Source: Bradyrhizobium sp. Ai1a-2
Lineage (GTDB): Bacteria > Pseudomonadota > Alphaproteobacteria > Rhizobiales > Xanthobacteraceae
Length of the DNA stretch: 64,000 bases
Reading direction: 5' to 3'
Assembly: GCF_000426245.1 (NCBI RefSeq)
Contig: NZ_AUEZ01000016.1
Location: 1 to 64,000 of the forward strand
The notes under the pieces are model-generated. The model was not told the DNA's origin. It ran no database searches and saw nothing but the letters and a program-made list of their open reading frames with translations. Both the position numbers and the translations under genes were made by a program. Shown here piece by piece: positions 48,347 through 57,650 of the stretch (the first letter of the stretch is position 1; each line of letters opens with the position of its first letter).

Positions 48347-50215
48347 CTACGTCGCCTTCTTCGGCGTGAAGGTGGCCTTGAGGTTGTCGAACAATTCCAC
48401 CTTCACCCCGTTCCGGTGCATGATGTAGCTCTGCTGCGCCACCGAAAGTAGGTTGTTCCAGGCCCAGTAGATCACGAGGCCCGCCGGGAAGCCGGCCAGC
48501 ATGAAGGTGAAGATCAACGGCATCCAGTCGAAGATCATCTTCTGCGTCGGATCCGGCGGCGTCGGATTGAGCTTCATCTGGAACCACATCGTGATGCCCA
48601 TGATGATCGGCCAGATGCCGAGCCAGAGATAATGGCCGAACACGGGGATCGTGGTGGGATCGAACGGGATCAGGCCGAACAGGGTGAACAGGTTGGTCGG
48701 ATCCGGCGCCGACAGGTCCTTGATCCAGCCGAAGAACGGCGCATGCCGCATCTCGATGGTGACGAACAGCACCTTGTAGAGCGAGAAGAACACCGGAATC
48801 TGCAGCGCGATGGGAAGGCAGCCCGCGATCGGGTTGATCTTCTCCTTCTTGTAGATCTCCATCATCTCCTGCTGCTGCTTCACCCGGTCGTCCGGATAGC
48901 GCTCCTTCAGCGCCGCCAGCTGCGGCTGGATCGATTTCATCTTCGCCATCGAGGCGTAGGACTTGTTGGCGAGCGGGAAGAACAACAGCTTCACGATCAC
49001 CGTCACCAGCAGGATCGAGACGCCGAAATTGCCGAACAGGCGATAGAACCAGTCGAGCGCCAGGAACATCGGCTTGGTGATGAAGTAGAACCAGCCCCAG
49101 TCGATCAGCAGATCGAAGTGATTGAGGCCGAGCTGCCGGTTGTAGCCGCCCGGCCCAAGCGGGAAGTTGATGCCGACGACGCCAGCTTCCTTGGCGCCGG
49201 CGAACAGCCGGGCGTTGGCGGTGACGGTGGCGCCGGCCGCGACGGTCTCTGGCTCCAGCAGATAGTCCGTCTGGTACCTTCTGCTATTGTTGAGAAGATC
49301 GGAGGAAAAACTCGCCTGCAGCTTGGCGGAGGTGTCCGGCAACAGCGCGGAAGCCCAGTATTTGTCCGTGATGCCGAGCCAGCCGTCGGTGGCGGTGAAG
49401 TTCACCCGCTTGGCGTCGTCGATCTTCTTGTAGCTGTATTCCTGCAGGCCGTGATCGCCGAGATAGCCGATCAGGCCTTCATGCAGGATGTAATAGCCGG
49501 AAACCTGCGGTGTGCCGTGGCGCGAGATCAGCGCATAGGGATAGAGCGTGACCGGCGCGCTGCCGGCATTGGTCACTTCGTCCTTGATGGTGAAGAGATA
49601 GCGGTCGTCGATCGCAATCGTGCGGCGGAAGGTCAGGCCTTCGCCATTGTCATATTTCAGCGTGACCGGATTCGTCTGCGTCAGCTCGCCGGAACCCTCC
49701 TGCTGCCACACCGTGCTCGCGTCGGGCATCCGCACCGTGACGCCGCTAGCCGCCACCCAGCCGAATTCCGCGTAATAGGGCGCGGCCGTCTGCGACGGCG
49801 AGAACAATACGATCGGCGGTGATTTCGGATCGACGGTCTCGCGGAATTTCTCCAGCGACAAATCGTCGATACGCGCGCCCTTCAGCGAGATGCTGCCGGA
49901 CAGTGTGGGCGTGTTGATCTTGACGCGCGGGCTGGCCTCGATCGCGGCTTCGCGGCTGACGACCGGCGCGCCGGAGGCCGGTTGCGTGACTGAAGGCGAG
50001 GGCGCCGATCCCGGCTGCGGCGCGGTGCCCGGGGTCGGCTGCTGCGCCTGCTGCGTCTGCTGTGTTTGCGGCGTCTGCGCCTTTTGCAGCTCCGCCTGCG
50101 CCTGCTGCTGCGCGCGCTGCTTCTCCATCTGCGGCACGTTGTAGAAATATTGCCAGGCGATCAGCACCAGGCCGGACAGAATGACGGCGATGATTGTGTT
50201 GCGATTATCGGTCAT
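48347..50215 (-). CDS. yidC: Membrane protein insertase YidC
   Basis: 622 residues. An N-terminal membrane anchor (NTIIAVILSGLVLIAWQYFY) is followed by a Gln/Pro-rich linker (about residues 30-80). A large periplasmic beta domain and the conserved C-terminal five-segment insertase core follow (LFFPLANKSYASMAKMKSIQ, GCLPIALQIPVFFSLYKVLF, GLVIYWAWNNLLSVAQQ). Length fits Gram-negative YidC. It inserts proteins into the inner membrane with or without Sec. Its start overlaps the rnpA stop by four bases. Confidence 0.96.
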   Translation of the reverse strand: MTDNRNTIIAVILSGLVLIAWQYFYNVPQMEKQRAQQQAQAELQKAQTPQTQQTQQAQQPTPGTAPQPGSAPSPSVTQPASGAPVVSREAAIEASPRVKINTPTLSGSISLKGARIDDLSLEKFRETVDPKSPPIVLFSPSQTAAPYYAEFGWVAASGVTVRMPDASTVWQQEGSGELTQTNPVTLKYDNGEGLTFRRTIAIDDRYLFTIKDEVTNAGSAPVTLYPYALISRHGTPQVSGYYILHEGLIGYLGDHGLQEYSYKKIDDAKRVNFTATDGWLGITDKYWASALLPDTSAKLQASFSSDLLNNSRRYQTDYLLEPETVAAGATVTANARLFAGAKEAGVVGINFPLGPGGYNRQLGLNHFDLLIDWGWFYFITKPMFLALDWFYRLFGNFGVSILLVTVIVKLLFFPLANKSYASMAKMKSIQPQLAALKERYPDDRVKQQQEMMEIYKKEKINPIAGCLPIALQIPVFFSLYKVLFVTIEMRHAPFFGWIKDLSAPDPTNLFTLFGLIPFDPTTIPVFGHYLWLGIWPIIMGITMWFQMKLNPTPPDPTQKMIFDWMPLIFTFMLAGFPAGLVIYWAWNNLLSVAQQSYIMHRNGVKVELFDNLKATFTPKKAT

Positions 50216-50613
50216 CTCTTCATGGTCTCGTCATTCAATTCCGGTTGCCGCCGCGCTTTATTATTCTGGCTGCCGCCGCTTTTGGCGGGTTGCCGGTCGA
50301 GGCGGCGGAACGCCGCGCGGAGGTCGTCGAGCATGGCCGCGAAGTCGCGGGTCAGTGCATCCCGGCGGCCGACTAACACATAATCATGATGTGGTCGCAT
50401 CGGTATGACGTCGAGCTGCTGCACCAGCGCGCGAAGCCTGCGCCGGATGCGGTTGCGCTCGGTGGCGGTGCCGTTCTTCTTGGTGACGGTGAAACCGACG
50501 CGGATCGGGCCATCATCGTCACGGGCGCGGCCCTGCAGCACAAAGGCCGGGCTGGTCGCCCGTGCACCATTGGCAACGGCGACGAAGTCCGCCCGCTGCC
50601 TTAGCCGATCCAT
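50212..50613 (-). CDS. rnpA: Ribonuclease P protein component
   Basis: 133 residues. The basic core GFTVTKKNGTATERNRIRRRLRALV is the RNP motif of RnpA, which binds the M1 RNA. It starts MDRLRQRADFVAVANG. The C-terminal tail is extended (DRQPAKSGGSQNNKARRQP). It stands between rpmH (upstream, 26 bases) and yidC (ATGA overlap), as expected. No yidD gene lies between rnpA and yidC here. Confidence 0.95.
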   Translation of the reverse strand: MDRLRQRADFVAVANGARATSPAFVLQGRARDDDGPIRVGFTVTKKNGTATERNRIRRRLRALVQQLDVIPMRPHHDYVLVGRRDALTRDFAAMLDDLRAAFRRLDRQPAKSGGSQNNKARRQPELNDETMKR

Positions 50614-50639
50614 TTAGAATCTCCGGAAAACGCCCGGGC

Positions 50640-50774
50640 TCAGGCGCTCAGACGCTTGCGGCCACGCGCGCGGCGCGCGGCGAGGACCTTGCGGCCACCG
50701 GCCGTGGCGAGACGGGCGCGGAAGCCGTGGCGGCGCTTGCGCACCAGTTTGCTGGGTTGATAAGTCCGCTTCAC
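50640..50774 (-). CDS. rpmH: 50S ribosomal protein L34
   Basis: 44 residues, starting at GTG 50772-50774 with GGAG upstream: (M)[21 protein letters not shown], then a basic tail ending [10 protein letters not shown]. This is the full L34 sequence. The gene opens the rpmH-rnpA-yidC-engB run; its promoter must lie in the 372-base gap to 51146, where no further gene is apparent. Confidence 0.96.
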   Translation of the reverse strand: MKRTYQPSKLVRKRRHGFRARLATAGGRKVLAARRARGRKRLSA

Positions 50775-51146
50775 GGGTAGTTCTCCGCTGAACAGGCAAT
50801 CTGCCGATGAATTGAGAGGTGTCCGGTGATGCTGGCTGGCCCAGAATGAGGCACTCGCGGCCCCAAATGAGCCGCCCCCGGCAAAACCGGGCCATCGCGG
50901 ACAATTGGCGCGGCTTATACGGGAGCGCCTCCTTTTCGTCAATGTCGCCCGGTGCGGCAAAAGCAGTTCCTCGAAAGGTCGCAATTCGCGGAAATAGTCC
51001 TGATTCTGTGGGGTTGTTGCATGTGTGGACCGGCTTCTGCCGGCTCCATCCGGGGCTTATGGAACCGGCTTACATTAGCGATCCGTAATTTGACCGGCGA
51101 TGGTGCACGGCAGCATGCTGAATTCGCGCCATAGAAGGCCTATATC
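50775..51146. other. Divergent non-coding region between rpmH and a histidine kinase
   Basis: 372 bases without a supported gene on either strand. It should hold the promoter of the rpmH operon and that of the kinase at 51147. CCCGGCAAAACCGGG (50875 region) is a small hairpin. No DnaA-box cluster was seen. Confidence 0.5.
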
Positions 51147-52625
51147 GTGTCAGTGACCGACGATCAGCCGACGACGGAGAAGTCTCGGGCGCAGCCAGTG
51201 TACCGGCTTGGGCTGTCCGGCAAGCTCCTGCTGCTCACGATTCCCCTGGTGATGATCGCCGGGATGCTGATCTATGTGCCTGCGATCGCCAACTTCCGGA
51301 TCAACCGTCTGAATGACCGGCTGGCCGCCGCGAACACCGCGGCGCTGGTGCTCGATGCCGCGCCGTCCGGCTATGTCCCGGAGTCGCTGGCGCGCCAGAT
51401 CCTCACCAGCATCGGCGCCCGCGCGGTGGCGATCAAGATGGGCCAGCAGCGCCGACTGCTCGCCAGCGCCGACCTGCCGGCGGCGATCGACCATGACGTC
51501 GACCTGCGCGACATATCGGTGTGGTCGGCGATCGTCGATGCGTTCCAGATCATGCTGGAGCACGGCGACCAGACCATCCGCGTGGTCGGGCCCGCGCCAG
51601 GACAGGCGCAGTTCATCGAGGTCGTGATCGACGAGAAGCCGCTGCGCCAGGCGATGTACCGCTTCTCACGCAACGTCTTGATCGTCGCGCTCCTGATCGC
51701 GGGCCTCACTGCGGGCCTGGTCTATCTCGCCCTGCATTATCTGTTCGTGCGCCCGATGCGGCGGCTGACCGCGAGCCTGATCGGTTTCCACGAAAACCCC
51801 GAAAGTTCGGCACGGATCATCGCGCCGAGTCAACGCGGTGACGAGATCGGCGTCGCTGAACGCGAGCTCTCCGACATGCAGCGCGACCTGGTTTCGATGC
51901 TGCATCAGAAGAGCCGGCTCGCGGCGCTCGGGCTCGCCGTCTCCAAGATCAACCACGACCTGCGCAACCTGCTTGCCTCCTCGCAGCTGTTGTCCGACCA
52001 GCTCGCGAGCGTCCCCGACCCCAGGGTGCAACGCTTTGCACCGAAACTGCTGCGCTCCCTCGAACGCGCCATCGCGTTCTGCCAGTCGACATTGTCCTAT
52101 GGCCGTGCCCAGGAGGCCGCGCCCGACCGCCGCATGATCCTGGTCGAGCCCGTCGTCGCCGAAGTGCGCGAATCGGCGGGGCTTGCGTCCGACGTCTCGA
52201 TCACCTGGATCAGCGCGATCGAGCGCGGACTCGCCATCGATGCCGATCCGGACCAGCTGTTCCGCGTGCTGCTCAACCTCGTGCGCAACGCGGCGCAGGC
52301 GCTGGAGAGCCGCCCCGCGACCGACGGCGGCGCCCAGCAGATCCGCATCACCGGCCGGCGCGAGGGGACGGTCGCGATCGTCGAGGTCTCCGACACCGGC
52401 CCCGGCGTCCCCCAGAAGACCCGCGATCACCTGTTCGAGGCGTTCCAGACCTCCGGCCGCCCCGGCGGCAGCGGGCTCGGCCTTGCGATCGCCGCCGAAC
52501 TGATCCGCGCCCATGACGGCGAGATTAACCTCGTCGAGGGCACCATCGGTGCCACCTTCCGTATCGCCATTCCCGACCGGCCGGTGGAACTCCAGATCAT
52601 CCGCACCGAGCGCGCGCGGGCGTGA
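51147..52625 (+). CDS. Sensor histidine kinase with HAMP domain
   Basis: 492 residues. Two membrane segments (LLLLTIPLVMIAGMLIYV near residue 28, and NVLIVALLIAGLTAGLVYLA near 176) enclose a periplasmic region, followed by HAMP (VRPMRRLTASL). The phospho-acceptor is His270 in SKINHDLRNLLASSQL, and the ATPase boxes are NLVRNAAQALE (N), SDTGPGVP (G1) and GGSGLGLAIAAE (G2). The start is GTG 51147, with AGAAGGCC upstream. No response regulator gene is adjacent, so the partner must be encoded elsewhere. Confidence 0.9.
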   Translation: MSVTDDQPTTEKSRAQPVYRLGLSGKLLLLTIPLVMIAGMLIYVPAIANFRINRLNDRLAAANTAALVLDAAPSGYVPESLARQILTSIGARAVAIKMGQQRRLLASADLPAAIDHDVDLRDISVWSAIVDAFQIMLEHGDQTIRVVGPAPGQAQFIEVVIDEKPLRQAMYRFSRNVLIVALLIAGLTAGLVYLALHYLFVRPMRRLTASLIGFHENPESSARIIAPSQRGDEIGVAERELSDMQRDLVSMLHQKSRLAALGLAVSKINHDLRNLLASSQLLSDQLASVPDPRVQRFAPKLLRSLERAIAFCQSTLSYGRAQEAAPDRRMILVEPVVAEVRESAGLASDVSITWISAIERGLAIDADPDQLFRVLLNLVRNAAQALESRPATDGGAQQIRITGRREGTVAIVEVSDTGPGVPQKTRDHLFEAFQTSGRPGGSGLGLAIAAELIRAHDGEINLVEGTIGATFRIAIPDRPVELQIIRTERARA

Positions 52626-52818
52626 GGGGCATGCCGGCATAACTGGAAAACCCGGCCTTTCACCGCCCGGGGCGCGCTTCCGGCCCAAATCAACCAAGAG
52701 AACCCCCATCCCAGAGCTTGCCAACCGGATCGGGACCCTGTAGCTAGAGCGCTCTTTCGCTGATGCTTCCGAGCCTTCTCGGACGCACCTTGGGCTTTGA
52801 CGCCCCTTACGCGAAAAC

Positions 52819-52895
52819 GCGCCCGTAGCTCAGCTGGATAGAGCATCAGACTACGAATCTGAGGGTCGGACGTTCGAATCGTTCCGGGCGCGCCA
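52819..52895 (+). tRNA. tRNA-Arg (anticodon ACG)
   Basis: A 77-nt cloverleaf. Acceptor stem GCGCCCG pairs with CGGGCGC; the anticodon loop CTACGAA between TCAGA and TCTGA gives anticodon ACG. T-arm GTTCGAATC and an encoded CCA end at 52895 are present. It reads arginine CGN codons, with A34 likely edited to inosine. Confidence 0.96.
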
Positions 52896-53026
52896 TTTCG
52901 GTCTCGGCTAGCCAGTTCAAACCGTTGTTTCTTGATCTGAGGGCTGTCGGCACCGCCGCATTGGCGCCGGTACGCAGATCGCTTCAGTTGCTGGCTGAAA
53001 TGCCAAGTTTCGGATCACTGCGATCA

Positions 53027-53845
53027 CTAAGGTAGGCGCCGCGCCAGGTTCAAGTTCCTGGCCTTCTCCAGATTGCGGGCCTTTTCCAGTGCGGCTGCGC
53101 TCGGCAAGAGGGTCGACGCGAGGTCGGTCTCGGTGAAATCGGCGCCTGAGAGATTGGTGTTGGACAAGTCGGCTCCCGAAAGATTGGCACGGCTAAGATT
53201 GCAATTCGCCAGATTGGCGTTCTGCAGTTGCGCGAATTCGAGATCGGCGCGCGCGAGATTGGCGCCGTTGAGATCGGCATTTCTGAGGTCGGCGGATTTG
53301 AGCACGCCACGCATCAAGCCCATCGATTGGTTGCGCATATCAGCGCTCAAATCGGCGCCAGCAAGCTTAGCCCCGATCAAGCTGGCACCAGAGAGATCCG
53401 CGGTTATGCGAGCGCTGTTCAAATCGGCGCCGCCAAGCTTGGCGCGCTGCATCTGCGTGCCGAGGAGCGATGCCTTTACGAGAGACGCCCCGGTCAAATC
53501 CGCGTCGATTAGCCAAGCCTGGTTGAGGATGGCACGATCGAAGGTTGCGCCTTTCAGGCTAGTTCGGTTGAGCTTGACGAGCCGGAGATTGCTGCCGGAG
53601 AAGTCGAGCCCCGAGAGATCGAGGTGCGACAGCCGCTTTCCCTGCAAATCCGCAGAGCTCTGGCCCGCGGCGTCTTGAGGCGCCGCCTTAAGAAGCGTCT
53701 CGACCTCGGCCCGCGTCATCTCGGATGTCGACATTTCGGGGCTGTTGAGGTCGACGCTGCGCAGCATGTCCTGCGACACGGCGTCGATGGGATCAACCAA
53801 TAGCGCCGTCACCGACACAACAGCAAACGCGAGACGAAACAGCAT
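53027..53845 (-). CDS. Exported pentapeptide-repeat protein
   Basis: 272 residues. The signal peptide MLFRLAFAVVSVTALLVDP leads into a short acidic region. About 30 tandem A(D/N)LXX pentapeptides then run from near residue 68 to 250 (LSGLDFSGSNL, ANLARADLEFAQLQNANL), expected to fold as a right-handed quadrilateral beta-helix. The C-terminus is an EKARNLEKARNL repeat. GGAGAG precedes ATG 53845; a longer frame upstream is less likely. Some family members inhibit gyrase, but the exported nature makes that unlikely here. Role unknown. It is the first gene after the tRNA. Confidence 0.85.
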   Translation of the reverse strand: MLFRLAFAVVSVTALLVDPIDAVSQDMLRSVDLNSPEMSTSEMTRAEVETLLKAAPQDAAGQSSADLQGKRLSHLDLSGLDFSGSNLRLVKLNRTSLKGATFDRAILNQAWLIDADLTGASLVKASLLGTQMQRAKLGGADLNSARITADLSGASLIGAKLAGADLSADMRNQSMGLMRGVLKSADLRNADLNGANLARADLEFAQLQNANLANCNLSRANLSGADLSNTNLSGADFTETDLASTLLPSAAALEKARNLEKARNLNLARRLP

Positions 53846-54363
53846 CGCTGTCTCTCCGCTTTCCAGTAACCCGGCATTGTCTCTTGGATTTTTTCGGGTT
53901 GGTCGCATCGTCACGTTAGCCGGTCGAGGTACGACTCCGGGCCACGCGAGAGTATGAAACCGGATTACGGTCCTCGCAATGCCCTTGATCGCCCCGTCCG
54001 AGGAAAAGCTGCTCGCGAAGGCGACGTGCCAGATCGGAGTCTATCGCAGTCCCGGCGATCTGAACGCGCAACCGGGCCGCCGCATCATCGCGCCACGGCG
54101 AAGCGGCAGTGCCCATCTTCATCGGCTGTGGCGCGCTAAATATGCCGCGGGACCGCTATAGCGAGCAGAGAGTTACGACCCGCGCCAAATCGTCACTATT
54201 CGATACAGAACCACGAACATCGAATCCCCGCATGAGCGCTGTCGGTGCGAAGTGAATCGTTGTGCGGTCATGATCAGCTGGCGTCTGGTTACGGAAGTAC
54301 CAAACGCGCCCCCCGTCACGTGGGCTAGATACGGCGTTCATCCGGCCTTTTTTTCAGGTAGCC
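53846..54363. other. Non-coding stretch
   Basis: About 518 bases. Short open frames on both strands show no ribosome site, no family resemblance and codon use unlike neighbouring genes. I see no RNA gene or repeat. Confidence 0.5.
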
Positions 54364-54789
54364 TCACGACATGAGCGTGGCACTAAAATGAATCTCGACC
54401 TTCATCAGCTTGGAGACAGGGCAGCCGGCTCTTGCGCTTGCGGCGATCGACTGGAACGTGTCGTTGTCGATGCCAGGTATCTTCGCCGTGGTGGTGAGAT
54501 GCGCGGAGGTGATCGAAAAGCCGTCCCCGTCCTTCTCGATGGTGATTTCTGATTTGCTGTCCACGTGCTCCGGCACGAAATTCGCCTGACCGAGCTGCCT
54601 GACGAATGACATGGTGAAGCACGCGGCATGCGCTGCACCTAACAGCTCCTCCGGATTGGTGCCCGGCTTTTCGCCGTAGCGGCTGAAGAAGGTGTAGGGA
54701 TGGTTGTCCAGCGCGTGGCTTTCGGTCGAGACCGAACCCTTGCCTTCGCGCAGGCTGCCATTCCAGGCGGCGGATCCGAAACGTTTCAT
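54364..54789 (-). CDS. OsmC/Ohr family peroxiredoxin
   Basis: 141 residues. The two redox cysteines are Cys57 (GAAHAACFTMS) and Cys123 (ARAGCPVSKLM), in the spacing of OsmC. The start MKRFGSAAWNGSLREGKG and TNPEELLGAAHA are typical of the OsmC branch, which reduces organic hydroperoxides with thiols. Start ATG 54787-54789 fits. An alpha/beta hydrolase gene lies 117 bases upstream on the same strand. Confidence 0.93.
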   Translation of the reverse strand: MKRFGSAAWNGSLREGKGSVSTESHALDNHPYTFFSRYGEKPGTNPEELLGAAHAACFTMSFVRQLGQANFVPEHVDSKSEITIEKDGDGFSITSAHLTTTAKIPGIDNDTFQSIAASARAGCPVSKLMKVEIHFSATLMS

Positions 54790-54906
54790 CGTTCTTTACT
54801 CCTTTCCTGTTTTGCATGCCCTGCAGCCTGCGAGCGGTCAGACCGCCGCTCGTCTCTTCCCGGTCTCGATCATGTCGAGAGCGCGGCCATCCCAAGGGTG
54901 TTCACC

Positions 54907-55686
54907 TCATGGGCGTTGGCCGGCAGCCTCCAGGATCAGTTGCGTGATTGCATCAGGTTGAGAGATGAGCGACAGGTGACTGGCTTTGACCTCTATGGTC
55001 TTGGCTCCCATGCGCTTGGCCATGAATCGTTCGAGGTCCGGATTGATCGTGCGGTCCTCGGTCGAGACGGCGTAATAGCTCGGCTTTGATCGCCAGGCCG
55101 CGTTCGTGGTCTTGCCGGTGAGCAGTGCCTTGTGGAACGGCTGCTGGACCGCATAGAGCACCTTGGCCTTCGCCTCAGGCAGGTCGCCCGCGAAATCACG
55201 CAGGAAAGCCTCCTCGGAAAGCCGTCCTTCATCGCCGTCGAACACGATGCCGGCCGTCGCCGGCGGGGTCGGATAGGTCTTCGCGAGTGCCGGGTAGTCC
55301 TCGCCGGCATCCGGCGCGCGCGCCGCCACATAGACGAGCGCCGAGACGTTCGGATGCACGCCGGCCTCGGTGACGATCATGCCGGAGAAGGAATGGCCGA
55401 CCAGAACCGTCGGGCCGTCCTGTCGGGCCAGCACGCGCTCGGCTGACGCGACCGCGTCAGGCAGCGTGGTCAGCGGATTTTGCACGGAAGTCGCGTTGAG
55501 GCCGGCCGTCTGCAATCGCGCGATCACCTCGGACCAGCACGAGCCGTCGGCAAACAGCCCATGCACGAGCACGACGTTGCGCGCCTTCGGCGGGGCGGCG
55601 TTTGCGGCCATGCCGCGCGTGGAGACCAGCGAGGCCGCTGCGCCGGCGAGTAGAGCGGTCGAAAAAATTCGTCTGTTCATCATCAT
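54907..55686 (-). CDS. Exported alpha/beta hydrolase
   Basis: 259 residues. The N-terminus MMMNRRIFSTALLAGAAASL has a twin-arginine-type motif (NRRIFS) followed by a hydrophobic stretch, with cleavage near residue 28. The nucleophile elbow is GHSFSG (Ser99), the oxyanion region VHGLFADGS, and the catalytic His is in SHLSLISQP near the C-terminus. AGGAAG lies seven bases before the first of three consecutive ATGs at 55686. It resembles small exported or periplasmic esterases of the RsbQ/MhpC-like group; substrate unknown. Confidence 0.87.
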   Translation of the reverse strand: MMMNRRIFSTALLAGAAASLVSTRGMAANAAPPKARNVVLVHGLFADGSCWSEVIARLQTAGLNATSVQNPLTTLPDAVASAERVLARQDGPTVLVGHSFSGMIVTEAGVHPNVSALVYVAARAPDAGEDYPALAKTYPTPPATAGIVFDGDEGRLSEEAFLRDFAGDLPEAKAKVLYAVQQPFHKALLTGKTTNAAWRSKPSYYAVSTEDRTINPDLERFMAKRMGAKTIEVKASHLSLISQPDAITQLILEAAGQRP

Positions 55687-55723
55687 GGTGTCGCTTCCTT
55701 TGATCACGAGAGGGATCGTCTTG

Positions 55724-56101
55724 ATGGCGCGGAATAGCCGCGCGGTTTCAAGCAGGTCCTTGCATCAGCGCGTCCATGTCGGGCGACTGCATGGTCGTGA
55801 CACCGCATACAAAGGCCTCGTGGTTGTTCTTGCTGCTTCAGCGGTCGTGAAGATAGTTGACCATGATGCCGAGGGATTTCTGGATCGCACGGAGTCCGCT
55901 GTTGCCGAGCCAGTTGATCCGCTCGAGCCGCGCCGTTGCCGAGGTGAAAACGAGCTACCGGTCGATGCGATGGCGGTCAAGCGCACGCCATTACCCGCAG
56001 TGGGCGCGACCTATCTGGGAAATTCGGTCGTCTGGAAAGGCGAGTACCATGACAAAGGAGCGTATTTCGACCGCGGGCTATTCGACATCAGCGTGCACTG
56101 A
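55724..56101 (+). CDS. Doubtful small open reading frame
   Basis: A possible 125-residue protein from ATG 55724, preceded by AGAGGG nine bases upstream. It includes DTAYKGLVVVLAASAVVKIVDH, a candidate strand-helix unit, and ends DKGAYFDRGLFDISVH. Codon use is intermediate between coding and random, and no family is recognised. It overlaps nothing. It could be a decayed gene or chance. The rest of the 55687-56243 gap holds nothing I can name. Confidence 0.3.
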   Translation: MARNSRAVSSRSLHQRVHVGRLHGRDTAYKGLVVVLAASAVVKIVDHDAEGFLDRTESAVAEPVDPLEPRRCRGENELPVDAMAVKRTPLPAVGATYLGNSVVWKGEYHDKGAYFDRGLFDISVH

Positions 56102-56243
56102 TTACGGCTTGTTAGCGATCACGGTGGCGATCACGCCGAGTATTGACAGATGAAAAATCAATAATGTAGGCAGCTTTCAGCTCCAGGAATAAACGCGATG
56201 GCTTTCCGTGATCGCCCGCAAAACCAATGCAGTGCTGACCTGT

Positions 56244-57650
56244 TCATCGCCTCAGTTCGTTGATGCCCAATTCCGTCCACAGCCAATCGAAGCTGTAATT
56301 TGCCATGGCGCCGTCAGATCTAGCCGTTCGGTTCTCCAACATTTTGAGCCAGTCGGCGACTTTGGCCCGTCCGCTGTCAGTTTTGACCGCTGCGCGCGGC
56401 GACTCGCCTGCGAGCATGGGAATTGGCTCATCCAATACCTCGCGATAGTACCGGTCCATGTCATCATGGGTGATCATGCAACGCTCTTCTGCGAGGATGT
56501 CGATCTGTTGCGTTGCGCCAGCGTCCGGTGATGCGAGCATTTCCTCGACGGTTTCTGTCTTGATCAAAGGTTGCCCGACGCGTCCTCCAAGCATGTCGGA
56601 CAGCAGCGCGCATCCAAGGTCGGATCGCCTCCGGGAATTGACGCTAAGCACCAAGGTCTTGTCTTCCAACGTCACTCCGCCAAGCGAAAGTGTGCCATCC
56701 TCGAGCTTCGTTTCGAACGCCAGCGATCCCTGGGATTGCTCGCGGGCGACCGATGCGGCAGCCGGCATTCCCAGCTTGACCCAACTCCACGACGTTGCAC
56801 TTCGCGGCCGAAACTCCGAGCGTGCCTCCAGGATCGCTCGGATGTCGTCACGCGTTGTGCCGGCCGTGAGCGGATAGTGCGCCTCGCACAGGAGCAGTTC
56901 GTCTCCCTCGCTGTTCCGCAAATCGGGAATGTCCGCTCCTTCGGCTCGATCAATTACTTCGACAAGCCAAAAGGTCGTGAACATCGGGCTGCTGGCGCGC
57001 AGCATCTCCGTCGGAGAGAGGTCGGGGATTGCTTTATTGCCAGAGTCCTCTCCCATTACGTCTTCCGCAAGCTTCCGCTTTTCGTCCTTGCTGAGCTTTC
57101 CGAACTCGCGCCAGGCCTCGAGGAACGCTTCGGATGTGGCGTGTTCGTAATGCAGCAAGCCTCCGCCAATCTGTGCTTGCGATCCCACCTGAACGACCCG
57201 CGCGGCAATGCGGTCCCACGGTTTGAGCGTGCGGCTTGCACTTCGCTCGCTGATCAGGATCGCCTCGCCACCGCGGATAAGGTCTCGCAGCCGAAACGAG
57301 GTGCCGGGGACGACATCGCTCACCTCATAGAGGCTCATTATCGAGTTTCGCAGCGCGGCCATGTAGGCGCGCGCCGACGCAGTCTCCTTCCAGCCGCGGC
57401 GCTTGAGATAGTCGTCGATGGCGTTTTCGCCGTCGTCGAACTCACGGGTCAGGAAGTCCTCGAAGGCACAAGCCCACACTGTGCTCATGAACAGGTCTTC
57501 GCCGACCGTTGAGACGATCTCATCGATCTCGAGTCCCGTTTCGTCGCAAGCAGGTAGCAGATGGTCTTCAAAGGTCTGTTCGAACCGATCACCCCATTGG
57601 TCGCGTGTGGACCATTTTACCAGCCCCTGGAGCACGTACTTGCTGGCCAT
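56244..57650 (-). CDS. Unrecognised 468-residue cytoplasmic protein
   Basis: Good codon use over the full length and a clear Met start (57648-57650). No signal peptide or membrane segment. The N-terminal part (MASKYVLQGLVKWSTRDQW...ACAFEDFLTREFDDGEN) is helical, and a central region includes ISERSASRTLKPWDRIAARVVQ, suggestive of a beta-barrel/SH3-like fold. The C-terminal 60 residues (PMLAGESPRAAVKTDSGRAKVADWLKMLENR...FDWLWTELGI) resemble a tail found on various bacterial hypotheticals and recall the short MbcA/ParS-type helix bundle. I cannot assign a function. A weak cluster of Cys/His in the middle is not a recognisable zinc site. Confidence 0.65.
   Translation of the reverse strand: MASKYVLQGLVKWSTRDQWGDRFEQTFEDHLLPACDETGLEIDEIVSTVGEDLFMSTVWACAFEDFLTREFDDGENAIDDYLKRRGWKETASARAYMAALRNSIMSLYEVSDVVPGTSFRLRDLIRGGEAILISERSASRTLKPWDRIAARVVQVGSQAQIGGGLLHYEHATSEAFLEAWREFGKLSKDEKRKLAEDVMGEDSGNKAIPDLSPTEMLRASSPMFTTFWLVEVIDRAEGADIPDLRNSEGDELLLCEAHYPLTAGTTRDDIRAILEARSEFRPRSATSWSWVKLGMPAAASVAREQSQGSLAFETKLEDGTLSLGGVTLEDKTLVLSVNSRRRSDLGCALLSDMLGGRVGQPLIKTETVEEMLASPDAGATQQIDILAEERCMITHDDMDRYYREVLDEPIPMLAGESPRAAVKTDSGRAKVADWLKMLENRTARSDGAMANYSFDWLWTELGINELRR

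Noticed and set aside
50775..51146. Possible chromosomal origin next to rpmH-rnpA
   Set aside because: In some bacteria oriC neighbours rpmH/dnaA, but no dnaA gene, DnaA-box cluster or AT-rich unwinding region is visible here.
53954..54341. Short frames of about 60 codons on both strands between the pentapeptide and OsmC genes
   Set aside because: No ribosome sites, no recognisable family and ambiguous codon use.
55370..56101. Long plus-strand open frame of 243 codons starting inside the alpha/beta hydrolase gene
   Set aside because: Its first half is antisense to the hydrolase gene. Only the portion from 55724 lies in free sequence, and that is kept as a doubtful small frame.
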